Source: a virus. From it: DNA of 36,721 nt. The notes below the pieces were generated by a model that was not told the DNA's origin, searched no databases, and was given only the letters and a program-made list of their open reading frames with translations. Where the stretch lies: the IMG/VR virus record IMGVR_UViG_3300046010_013454, positions 1 through 36,721 of that record. The stretch is one strand, 5' to 3'. A program made the translations under genes and the position numbers. Shown here one piece after another: positions 29,253 to 36,721 of the stretch (position 1 is its first letter; the number at the start of each line of letters is the position of its first letter).

Positions 29253-32200
29253 ATGTCAAAGGATCTAGAACTAAAAGTCAAGCTGAGTACTGAGGATCTC
29301 AAAAAGGGGATTGCTCAGTCTCGTGCTGAGATTATGTCTCTGGATAAGGCAAAGGCTCAAATCATTCTTGATCTTAAAAAGGATCAGCTTCTTGATGATT
29401 TTAATAAAATTCGAGCGAATCTTAAGGAGCTAAATGCTAAGCCAATTACGGCTCAAGTACAGGTAGAGAAAGAAAAAGCACTTAACGATCTTGCTCAAAT
29501 CAAGACTCAATTGAGAGGGATTGATAAGGTCAAGCTTGACATTGAAGTACCGAAAAATACTGCCCTTGAGTTGCGTGCGATCGGTGAGTCTTTTGGTGCT
29601 ATCTCTGGGGTGCTTACTCAGCTTAAAGATGATGCGGTGGCAAGCTTTAAGGAGTTTGATGCGGCAAGGGTAAAACTAACAACCATCGGCGAATCGGGTA
29701 AAGCCCTTGCTGGCGAGTTGCGTGGTTTGTCGAAAGAGTTAGGCTTTCAAGCAAGTTCGGCTGAGCTTGCCAATGGTGGTTACACTGCGCTTTCTGGTGG
29801 GTTTACTAAGGCTGGGGAATCCTCCAAAATCTTAAAAGCTGCCACTGTGGGGGCGGTTGGTGGATTCTCCGATGCTGATAAGGTAACTAAGGCTTTGGTG
29901 GCGACGCTTAACGCTTATGGTGGAAGTGCTGATGATGCAGCCAGCTTTGTCGATAAGTTCTCATCGGTTCAGCAAAACGGGATTATCACGATTGATGAGT
30001 ATGCAGGGCAGATCGCACAGCTTGCTCCAATAGCCGCGCAGTCGGGCGTACAACTGGACGAACTAAACGGCTTTATTGCCACTGCAACGGCATCAGGTGT
30101 CCCAGCTAGCCAAACCTTTAGCGGACTCAGACAGGCGATCGCTTCAACCTTGAAACCTAGCTCAGAAGCTTCCAAACTTGCTGAGAAGTTAGGCATATCC
30201 TTTGACGCTCAAGCGCTGAAAACCAAAGGCTTATCTGGCATTTTGGGCGATCTCAATGCCAAGGGTGCAGATACGGCTGAGAACCTGGTCCAATTGTTTG
30301 GATCGGTTGAGGCTGTGTCTGCGATCGCTCCTTCGGCGGGTGATGGCTTTGCGAAGTTGCAAGCAAATATTGCAGGATCGGCGGATTCCGCAGGGCTAGC
30401 CGCCAAAAACTTTGATACAGTGGCTAACTCAGTTGGTGGGCGTGCCAAGGCTTTACAGAATGAATTAAACGAGTCTCTATCGCAATTTGGAGAGAAGATC
30501 CTCGCAGTTACCAATCCAGTTGTACAGGGTACGACTGCCATTATTCGGGCGTTTAATGGCTTGCCTCAACCTGTTCAGGCTGCAATCGCGGTTTTTGTTG
30601 GAGGAGGAGCGGCGGCGGCGGCTTTTGGAGCTGCCATTTCTGCGATCGCTGCCGTTGCAAGTCCTACATTGGCAGGATTAACCTTGCTTTCTGGCGGATT
30701 GGGAACACTAAACACTTTTCTCACTGCAAATATCTCACTCTCTGGATTGGCGGCGGCTGGCAAAGCTGCGCTTGGCACAGCCTCGGCGGCGGCGGCTGGA
30801 CAAATTAACCTTGCTGCGATCGCAACGGGAACATTAAATCTTGCGATCGCCCCTGCGATCGCTGCAATTGCCATCCTTGCCGCAGGATTAGCCGCAATCA
30901 ATTTCATCCGATATACCAAGGATCTTGAAGAATTAAACGCGGCTCTAGAGACTAATGCAGCTACTGCTCAAACCAGTGGTAACGAGACTTTCAAGCTTGC
31001 CAATAAATTAAAGGCGTTAGGGGAAGCCCGTAAGGCTGGAAACGCTGATGATAAGAAGGAAACAGGTTTTCTAAATATTGCTAAAGAAGATATTAAGAAA
31101 CTTGAGGATCTCAAAAAACAACAGGATGAAATTGCGGCAAAAGCCTCAGATCCGTCGCAAAAACAGACCGCTCTCAACATTGCAAAGGATTATGAAATTC
31201 AAGCAAATGCATTGAAGGGGCAAGTTGCTGAATTAGAAAAAATCCGTAGCGCCAAAAAGCTTAATGCTGAGGCAACTAAGACTGATACCAAGGCAATCAA
31301 GGAACAATTAGCGGAACAAGAAAAACTCACCAAAGCAAAGGCAGATATAGACAGTAAGGCAAGTGCAAAGAAATCTGACTTGCTCAGAGGCAATGAGCAA
31401 AAATCCCAAGAGAAAGGGATCGAGACTAAGCGCGATGCGGCTCTGGATAACCTCAAAATCAAGCAAGCCAAAGAGGTTGGCGAGTTTCAGGATAGGCTCG
31501 AAAACTCGTTTAACGAGAAAAAACTCAAAGGTGAAAAGGCGATCGCTGATTTCAAGGAAACTCGCGAAGCCGCCATTGAGAAACAGAAAACCGATGCAGA
31601 GGCTGATCGCGCCAAACTTGCCGAACAATTCCAAAGCGATCGGCAAGCCGATGCCGATCGCTTCCGCCAAGAGCAAGAAGCTGCGGATACCAAGTACCAG
31701 AAACAAAAGCAAGAAAACGAGAGGAAATTCAACGAAAGCCTTACGGGTGCAAAGAGCCTAATTGACCGTGAGGCAAAGATAGGCACGGCTGATCCCAAAG
31801 AAGCCGCCAAACTTCAGCAACAATTTGCCGAAGAAGATCGGATTAAGGCGACTGTAGCGTCCACAAATGTGGACACCAATGCAACCAAAGAGCAATTCGC
31901 TCAACAAGCCAAGCAAATCGCAGGCGTTGGGCAAATTTCCTCGCAAGAAGATGCGGCGAAAGTTCAACTAGCCCTTGCTGAATTGGAGGCAAAGGCTAAG
32001 GCTCAATTCGCCGAACAAGAACGCATTAAGGATGCTGAGTACAATGCCAAGAAACAGGCTCAAGAAGCAACCTTTCAGGAAACCCAACGCGCTCTTGATG
32101 TTGGGTTTAAGGAGGCTCAGAAAGCCGATGCGCTCAACTTTGAGACCAATGTACTCAAGCCCCAGAGAGACGCTCTGGAGCAAGAAGTCAATGCCAAAAA

Positions 32201-32729
32201 ACTCGAATTTGAGCAAGGCACGCTTCAACCCTTAAAGCTAGCTCAAGAAACAGAGTTAGCAGCCTTTAAGCAGCAAAAGGAAGCGGAAACCAATGCAGTC
32301 AAATTGCAATTTGAGAATGAACTCGAAGCGCTTCGCACTGCGGCGAAATTGCGTGAAATTGACCTAGATGCACAGGCTCAAAAAACCAAGCTAGATACTG
32401 AGGCAGCTTTCAAGGATCAGCAACGCGCCCTTGATTTGCAAAACGCTACTCAAGTAGCTGCAATCCTTTCTACAGCCAAGCTGGAGAAAGCAAATCTGCT
32501 TGGTGCTGTGGGCATTGCACAGCCAACCCTGCAAACTGGGATTAAAAATACTGGCAACAATATCGATAAGCTGACCTCTGGAATTAACTCAGCAACCACC
32601 AAAAACACCAATAACACCACCAACCAAAACGGCTTAAACATTGGAAATCTCACGGTGCAAACTCCAGACCCTATGAAAGATATGACAAAGGTCCTTAGAG
32701 AAATTGCTAATTTGCAGGGGGTAGGATAA
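29253..32729 (+). CDS. Tail tape measure protein
   Basis: The 1158-residue protein (ATG 29253, GTG 29250 possible) is the longest in the window. It has an N-terminal coiled coil, then a TP901-type core at about 100-340 (KALAGELRGLSKELGFQASS, SVQQNGIITIDEYAGQIAQL). Hydrophobic Ala/Gly-rich segments follow (about 440-550). A very long charged coiled coil extends to about 1100 and an Asn/Thr-rich end to the C-terminus. At about 0.15 nm per residue, a textbook factor, the tail would be roughly 170 nm. In a Mu-like genome it points to a long tail. Six-frame shadows are common over its Ala/Gln/Lys-rich repeats. Confidence 0.93.
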   Translation: MSKDLELKVKLSTEDLKKGIAQSRAEIMSLDKAKAQIILDLKKDQLLDDFNKIRANLKELNAKPITAQVQVEKEKALNDLAQIKTQLRGIDKVKLDIEVPKNTALELRAIGESFGAISGVLTQLKDDAVASFKEFDAARVKLTTIGESGKALAGELRGLSKELGFQASSAELANGGYTALSGGFTKAGESSKILKAATVGAVGGFSDADKVTKALVATLNAYGGSADDAASFVDKFSSVQQNGIITIDEYAGQIAQLAPIAAQSGVQLDELNGFIATATASGVPASQTFSGLRQAIASTLKPSSEASKLAEKLGISFDAQALKTKGLSGILGDLNAKGADTAENLVQLFGSVEAVSAIAPSAGDGFAKLQANIAGSADSAGLAAKNFDTVANSVGGRAKALQNELNESLSQFGEKILAVTNPVVQGTTAIIRAFNGLPQPVQAAIAVFVGGGAAAAAFGAAISAIAAVASPTLAGLTLLSGGLGTLNTFLTANISLSGLAAAGKAALGTASAAAAGQINLAAIATGTLNLAIAPAIAAIAILAAGLAAINFIRYTKDLEELNAALETNAATAQTSGNETFKLANKLKALGEARKAGNADDKKETGFLNIAKEDIKKLEDLKKQQDEIAAKASDPSQKQTALNIAKDYEIQANALKGQVAELEKIRSAKKLNAEATKTDTKAIKEQLAEQEKLTKAKADIDSKASAKKSDLLRGNEQKSQEKGIETKRDAALDNLKIKQAKEVGEFQDRLENSFNEKKLKGEKAIADFKETREAAIEKQKTDAEADRAKLAEQFQSDRQADADRFRQEQEAADTKYQKQKQENERKFNESLTGAKSLIDREAKIGTADPKEAAKLQQQFAEEDRIKATVASTNVDTNATKEQFAQQAKQIAGVGQISSQEDAAKVQLALAELEAKAKAQFAEQERIKDAEYNAKKQAQEATFQETQRALDVGFKEAQKADALNFETNVLKPQRDALEQEVNAKKLEFEQGTLQPLKLAQETELAAFKQQKEAETNAVKLQFENELEALRTAAKLREIDLDAQAQKTKLDTEAAFKDQQRALDLQNATQVAAILSTAKLEKANLLGAVGIAQPTLQTGIKNTGNNIDKLTSGINSATTKNTNNTTNQNGLNIGNLTVQTPDPMKDMTKVLREIANLQGVG

Positions 32730-34744
32730 TGCCAAATCTTGCCTCTCGCCCATTTGAGCTAATCATTGCAGGTATAGATCGCAGTGCTGCAATGGATTCT
32801 ATCGATCTACAGCAACCATCAACCCTAGAACAGCGCCATGCGCCTGTGAATGGCAAAATTAATTTGAGATTCTCATCAAGAGATCTAAATGATTACATCC
32901 CTATAACTAGCCCTACGGCTGCGGCAAGTTGGGCGGCTGGAGCATTGGTTACTTTCAGAATTGCCAACTCATCAGGCACGCTGGTTTATCACCCTCTTAG
33001 TGGTCAGCAACTCTTCATCCTAAAGCCGCCAAGTCCACCAAGCGGCAACATTCTTAGCCTCGAAGTAGGGTGCATACTTGCCTATCAAGATCAGCGCACA
33101 GCCGATCGCGATGTTTCGGGTGTAGAGATTGGCACAAATACCGATCGCGATGAAATCGTGAGAAGGGTACTGACCGACGCTGGTATAAGCTCTTTCTCAA
33201 TACCTGAATTGCCATATCCATTCAATACCCCTGTCCAAAAAACAGGCGGCTCGGCTGTAAAGCTAGCAGGTGATTTGGTAGGGGCAGTAAAGCATGTCCT
33301 TTACTGCAATGCGTCAGGTACTGTAGTGGCGGCTCCAATAGACTTAGCTGGAACTGCGATCGCCACACTTACCATCGGTCAAGATGAGAGCGCTTTCGAT
33401 CCTGTTGATGGTTCATCTATCCCGACAGTCACAGAGCTTACGATATCTGGAGTATGTCAAGTACCAGATCGGGGTAATTACCCGATTTTGTCGCCTACTG
33501 AAAAGTATATAAATTATAAAAATGCTGATTTCTCTAGCCAGTTCCGAGTACTTGTAAATCGCGGTACAGAAGAGATTCAAAGCGAAAATTACAGCGCCGC
33601 TTTTAGCGAAATTCACTACTTTCAATTAGAAGTAGTTGGCGGCGTAACGGTGCTTAGTGAGGGTGATTACTTCATTGTCACTTTGCAAGAATCATTCAAT
33701 TATTTTGATTCTAAAAACCGACTGTCTAGAACAATTTTAAAACGGTACAAGCGCCTTACACAGCGCATTCCATTCACCTTAAACGTAACCTTTCTCACTC
33801 CGTTTATTGAGAATTACCGTGAAGTTGTTGACTATGACTACAACGATGCGATCGGCGCGATCGCTGAGGTGACCACGCCAATATTTAATGGTGATGTGCT
33901 TGTCGATAGTACTGGGGCTGAATTACGAGCCACTTCAAGATCTAGTGTGGCTTATGAGCGATTTGACACTTTTTGGAAGAAATCAACTACCACAGAATCG
34001 AATTTTGAAGAAACTGTATTTCGTGGCGATATCAGACGAAATCTAAATATTAATGGCACGATTGTTGAGGTGATTGGCTGTGCTGATGAATTAGAGCCGC
34101 CATTCATTGAAAATACCACTGATTCAATCCTAAAAAATGATGACAGCACTCGCCCCCCATCAATTACTTACAGTGAGGCGGTTAAAACCAAAAATATTGA
34201 GATCACCTCGGTTGTTAATGCGCTTCCTCTTGCTGGTGTGCCAAGCAAAGAGAAGATGCAACCAATAACCGTAGATTGGCTTGTAAGTGGTGATCAAGCT
34301 TACGAATATGGACAGCTAGAAATAGTGCTGATGAACGGACGTAAGCAATGTCGGTTTATGGTTACAGCATTGACTGATGAGCTTTTAGCATTGCGACCAC
34401 GGGCAAGAATCGACATTATTTTTAATTCGATTTTGTACCGTTGTTTGGTTGATGCGATCACGTTCAGCCAAGATTTAACCCGTCGCACGATTGGCTTTAT
34501 GTGCGATGTGATCTCAACCAGCCCTGTGGCTACCCCATCTACGGTTTATCAGGTGATTAAGCCAATCAACTCTATTAGAGGTTTGATTGCAATTGATGCG
34601 ATCGTCACTGGCAATATTATCCAAACCTTTGATACAGGCTCAATTATCATTGATGCCGTCGTTACTGGGGTACTAGCTGAACAAGGTCAGATTGAAGGAG
34701 AAATCGTCATTGATGCTTTGGTATTTGGTGTATTAAGTACTTAA
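32729..34744 (+). CDS. Tail hub or baseplate protein candidate
   Basis: The 671-residue protein starts on the tape measure stop (TAATG). It has beta-rich segments (KINLRFSSRDLNDYIPI, LEVGCILAYQDQRTADRD) resembling gpD/hub-type domains, and a long middle with no cysteine pattern. The last 55 residues contain three near repeats of (I/V)IDA(V/I)VTG. Position after the tape measure suggests the tail-tip hub. No lysozyme or peptidase motif is visible, so infection hydrolase activity is not evident. Confidence 0.65.
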   Translation: MPNLASRPFELIIAGIDRSAAMDSIDLQQPSTLEQRHAPVNGKINLRFSSRDLNDYIPITSPTAAASWAAGALVTFRIANSSGTLVYHPLSGQQLFILKPPSPPSGNILSLEVGCILAYQDQRTADRDVSGVEIGTNTDRDEIVRRVLTDAGISSFSIPELPYPFNTPVQKTGGSAVKLAGDLVGAVKHVLYCNASGTVVAAPIDLAGTAIATLTIGQDESAFDPVDGSSIPTVTELTISGVCQVPDRGNYPILSPTEKYINYKNADFSSQFRVLVNRGTEEIQSENYSAAFSEIHYFQLEVVGGVTVLSEGDYFIVTLQESFNYFDSKNRLSRTILKRYKRLTQRIPFTLNVTFLTPFIENYREVVDYDYNDAIGAIAEVTTPIFNGDVLVDSTGAELRATSRSSVAYERFDTFWKKSTTTESNFEETVFRGDIRRNLNINGTIVEVIGCADELEPPFIENTTDSILKNDDSTRPPSITYSEAVKTKNIEITSVVNALPLAGVPSKEKMQPITVDWLVSGDQAYEYGQLEIVLMNGRKQCRFMVTALTDELLALRPRARIDIIFNSILYRCLVDAITFSQDLTRRTIGFMCDVISTSPVATPSTVYQVIKPINSIRGLIAIDAIVTGNIIQTFDTGSIIIDAVVTGVLAEQGQIEGEIVIDALVFGVLST

Positions 34745-34759
34745 TTTAGGAGAATCAAA

Positions 34760-35143
34760 ATGGGACATGGCAACGCCTTTGGCGACTCGCAAGCGCAAAA
34801 TATTCAGATCGCAATTGATCAAGGAACGGGCGCTGGTAAGCTGAAAATTTACACGGCTACTTTTGCCACACTTTTAGTTGAGTTTGAATTACCTGATCCG
34901 TGCGCTCCTACTGTTGTTACTAATGCTAAAAAGATAGTTCTCAATCCAATCACTTCAGTTAATGCTGTAGCTAGTGGCGTTGCTGCGGCTTACAGACTAA
35001 CAGATAGCGATGATGTCACAATCTATGAACAAGACAACCAAGTTGGGATTAATGGCAGTGGTAGACAGCTAATCATGAATACCACCACAATTACATCAGG
35101 AGTCCCCCAAAACGTTGTTAGTCTTGAGATTGGGTATAGCTAA
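34760..35143 (+). CDS. Tail-tip or fibre-associated protein
   Basis: A 127-residue beta-rich protein with a strong ribosome site (AGGAGAATCAAA). Gly-rich start MGHGNAFGDSQAQNIQ, then YTATFATLLVEFELPDPCAP and a Thr/Val-rich end. It could be a small fibre or tail-tip subunit. Functional evidence is positional only. Stop overlaps the next ATG (TAATG). Confidence 0.6.
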   Translation: MGHGNAFGDSQAQNIQIAIDQGTGAGKLKIYTATFATLLVEFELPDPCAPTVVTNAKKIVLNPITSVNAVASGVAAAYRLTDSDDVTIYEQDNQVGINGSGRQLIMNTTTITSGVPQNVVSLEIGYS

Positions 35144-35892
35144 TGGACAATCTCACCCCTAGTCAAAAAGTGCGGCTCCAGCTTGAAAAGCAAATGACTC
35201 AAGATGCGATCGCTCGTCTTGAAAAATACGAGCGCGAAAACAACTCTATCTTGCCTACATTCATGGGTGAGAATGGCAAAATTAAGCGATTAGGGCACGG
35301 TGAGAGTCGGACGGCGATCGCTACAAATCTTTTTTACGGTATAGGCGAAGAGATGCGCCCTATACCAGTTAGAGGCGGCTTGCCTATGGTTGACAATAAG
35401 CCAAGATTAGCGCCCCCTATCGCAGCCATCCCAGAGCCGCCCATTGAAGTTATCTTTGCTGAGTATGGTTTCACAATTGGAGCTGGTATTCAAGGCGATA
35501 TGGGCGCTGGTACAGAAACCCTAAGCGCATTTGGCAGTACTAGCTCACCAGCATTTTCAGAGGTTACAGGTGGATTATCAGGTGAGTACGATCTTTTTGG
35601 TCAGATAGACGGATTAACAGGATATTTCACTGGGACAATTTTAGACACAGCAACAGAAATTTGGTCTTTTGGGGGCGGCGCTGCATCTATAAACTTTACA
35701 CTTACAGATCCGACCATACTATTTATTACAGTAAGGATCGAAGCTGGATCTCAATTCTTAGAGCAAGAGATAGATCTTGAAGGCTTAGGCTCTGCGATTG
35801 TTGGCTTTGATCCACCACCTGAGCCATCACTATTGCTATTCCCCGCCACTTTGAATTATTCCGTAACTTTCAGTAATCCAAGGAGAGAGTAA
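35143..35892 (+). CDS. Tail-associated protein with beta-rich C-terminal domain
   Basis: The 249-residue protein has a charged helical N-terminus (KVRLQLEKQMTQDAIARLEK), a Pro-rich linker (RLAPPIAAIPEPPIEVIF) and a C-terminal Gly/Thr-rich beta domain (GAGIQGDMGAGTETLSAFGS). The C-terminal half looks like a lectin-like or fibre-type module. No family recognised; it may carry receptor-binding functions. TAATG overlaps both ends. Confidence 0.6.
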   Translation: MDNLTPSQKVRLQLEKQMTQDAIARLEKYERENNSILPTFMGENGKIKRLGHGESRTAIATNLFYGIGEEMRPIPVRGGLPMVDNKPRLAPPIAAIPEPPIEVIFAEYGFTIGAGIQGDMGAGTETLSAFGSTSSPAFSEVTGGLSGEYDLFGQIDGLTGYFTGTILDTATEIWSFGGGAASINFTLTDPTILFITVRIEAGSQFLEQEIDLEGLGSAIVGFDPPPEPSLLLFPATLNYSVTFSNPRRE

Positions 35893-36152
35893 TGCAGACA
35901 GATTCAATCCGCGATCGCCTATCTCGTACCTTTACCCAATCAGCGATCGCCCTTAAGAAAAGAATCACACAAGATGAAAATCAGCAAACCTTTGCCGCCA
36001 CTTTATTGGAGGGGAACAAAGTAAAGCTACCAGATGGAAGCACACGCACAGCCTACAATCAAGGCACGCGACAGGTGCTGATAGGGGATAGTGTTTCGGT
36101 TGTTTTTCCCCTGCATTCTCAGATTGGTTACTACACAAGCAAAATCAGTTAA
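35892..36152 (+). CDS. Small hypothetical tail protein
   Basis: The 86-residue protein is helical at first (IRDRLSRTFTQSAIALKKRI) then beta (KVKLPDGSTRTAYNQGTRQV). The C-terminal beta part, ending VVFPLHSQIGYYTSKIS, resembles OB-like or KOW-like small barrels. It is preceded by AGGAGAGAG and overlaps the previous gene. Function is unknown. Confidence 0.55.
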   Translation: MQTDSIRDRLSRTFTQSAIALKKRITQDENQQTFAATLLEGNKVKLPDGSTRTAYNQGTRQVLIGDSVSVVFPLHSQIGYYTSKIS

Positions 36153-36154
36153 AT

Positions 36155-36640
36155 ATGCCGCAGCAAATAACCCTTGAGCTATCAGGAATCAGCTTAATCC
36201 TTGATAGGTTTTCTTCCTACACACCACGCCAGACCATAGATGACCAAAGGGCTAGCTTTAGCACGTCACCATTTGGCGCTTCAGTGATTGAGTCTGTGGC
36301 TTTTGAGCCTAAGAATGTATTTCGTTTCTCTGTGCTAACTACCGATAGCGACGTTGTTACGGGATTAAAAAAGCTTGGTTTGGAGCAAAAGGCTCTGATT
36401 GATGCAGGCACGTTTAATGGCTTGGTTTGTACCGATGAGATGAACAGGTTCATTGAGAAAGCTGATGCGGCTACAAGGCAAAAAGCTGCTGAAGCTGAAG
36501 TTGATGAGGATGATGGCTATATCAGCTATTGGGCTAAGTTCAATGTTGGGATGGACTTATCTCTTGGCGATCCTAATGGTAAGGCTGATGTGTTGAACGT
36601 AATTCTCATTGAATTAGATAAGCTAATTCCTTCCTCTTAG
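36155..36640 (+). CDS. Hypothetical protein at the right edge of the late operon
   Basis: The 161-residue protein begins two bases after the previous stop. It has an N-terminal strand region (QITLELSGISLILDRFSSYT), a helical middle with Ala/Glu-rich ADAATRQKAAEAEVDEDDG and a C-terminal ISYWAKFNVGMDLSLGDPNG. No family recognised. It is the last gene before the right terminal repeats, where transposable phages often put tail fibre or modification genes. Confidence 0.55.
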   Translation: MPQQITLELSGISLILDRFSSYTPRQTIDDQRASFSTSPFGASVIESVAFEPKNVFRFSVLTTDSDVVTGLKKLGLEQKALIDAGTFNGLVCTDEMNRFIEKADAATRQKAAEAEVDEDDGYISYWAKFNVGMDLSLGDPNGKADVLNVILIELDKLIPSS

Positions 36641-36644
36641 TTTG

Positions 36645-36719
36645 CATTTTTAGATCTAGATCTAAAAATTGAGATCCAGAATTGAAAATTTAAGATCCAG
36701 ATTCAAAACTAAAACTACA
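36645..36719. repeat. Right end with candidate transposase-binding sites
   Basis: CATTTTTAGATCTAG (36645-36659) repeats the left word at 211-225 exactly. It lies in a 22-base perfect palindrome (36647-36668) built of two AGATCT cores. AATTGAGATC (36668-36677) and AATTGAAAAT (36680-36689) also match left-end words, and AGATCCAGA occurs twice. TACA at 36716-36719 is the suggested terminus. Mu's right end likewise packs three sites within about 80 bases. No other feature is visible. Confidence 0.65.
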
Positions 36720-36721
36720 CA

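Larger units (their letters stand above)
4..36719. mobile_element. Mu-like transposable prophage, apparently near complete
   Basis: The stretch holds a full Mu-type gene set: repressor, Ner-like protein, transposase, target-capture ATPase, GemA, Mor-like activator, head, packaging and tail genes. Both edges carry GATC-rich repeated words expected of transposase-binding ends. TGTA at 4-7 and TACA at 36716-36719 are the likely termini, because Mu, Tn7 and related elements begin TG and end CA. Only 3 bases lie outside on the left and 2 on the right, so a target duplication cannot be checked. The gene content is seen directly; the exact termini are inferred. Confidence 0.85.

Noticed and set aside
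30209-31810. Antisense and shifted frames in the tape measure gene
   Set aside because: They arise from the Ala/Lys/Gln-rich coiled-coil codons and show only Ala/Leu/Ser-rich filler.

Overview
The window is almost exactly one Mu-like transposable prophage of a cyanobacterium. The host group is read from the many GCGATCGC (HIP1) octamers and GGCGATCG variants in genes and intergenic hairpins. A Pseudanabaena- or Synechocystis-like host would fit, but nothing here fixes the genus. The phage assignment rests on a DDE transposase of MuA type, a MuB-type ATPase, GemA, a Mor/C-family activator, and the Mu head order (gp25, gp26, small terminase, large terminase, gp29 portal, gp30/F, gp31/G, protease I, capsid, gp36, gp37). 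I see no sheath gene. A single tail-tube candidate, a frameshifted tail chaperone and a 1158-residue tape measure point to a long non-contractile (siphovirus-type) tail, as in transposable phages such as B3 and D3112. Candidate termini are TGTA at base 4 and TACA at base 36719. Both lie in AGATCT/GAGATC-rich ends that share several words.

Layout. 1-235: left end. 293-2354 (minus strand): cargo genes, including a HAD phosphatase, a small ribbon-helix-helix-like protein and membrane or small unknown proteins. 2357-2568: twelve copies of AA(G/C)TGGGATC or close variants, a candidate transposition enhancer or operator array that runs into the 3' end of the repressor gene. 2467-3207: divergent repressor/Ner-like switch with TTGAC-N6-GTCAA operators. 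3204-13247 (plus): early operon with transposase, ATPase, a run of small winged-helix proteins, a ParB-like/adenine-methyltransferase fusion, GemA and small unknowns, closed by a strong terminator. 13295-14896: Mor-like activator and small genes. 14899-22058 (minus): the packaging and portal module, inverted relative to Mu and interrupted between F and G by an XRE-repressor/antirepressor cassette. 22183-36640 (plus): protease, capsid, an HU-family protein, connector proteins, tail tube, chaperone with a -1 frameshift, tape measure, and tail-tip or fibre proteins. 36645-36719: right end.

Working model. The left repressor and the Ner-like protein choose between lysogeny and early transcription. 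The transposase and ATPase then replicate the element by transposition, using the ends and probably the internal array. The Mor-like protein would switch on late genes, which here leave a divergent control region at about 22059-22182 in both directions. The embedded XRE/antirepressor pair adds a second apparent switch that now sits directly upstream of gene G. I recognise no endolysin or holin. All functions are read from motifs, gene order and memory of the families; no search was run.
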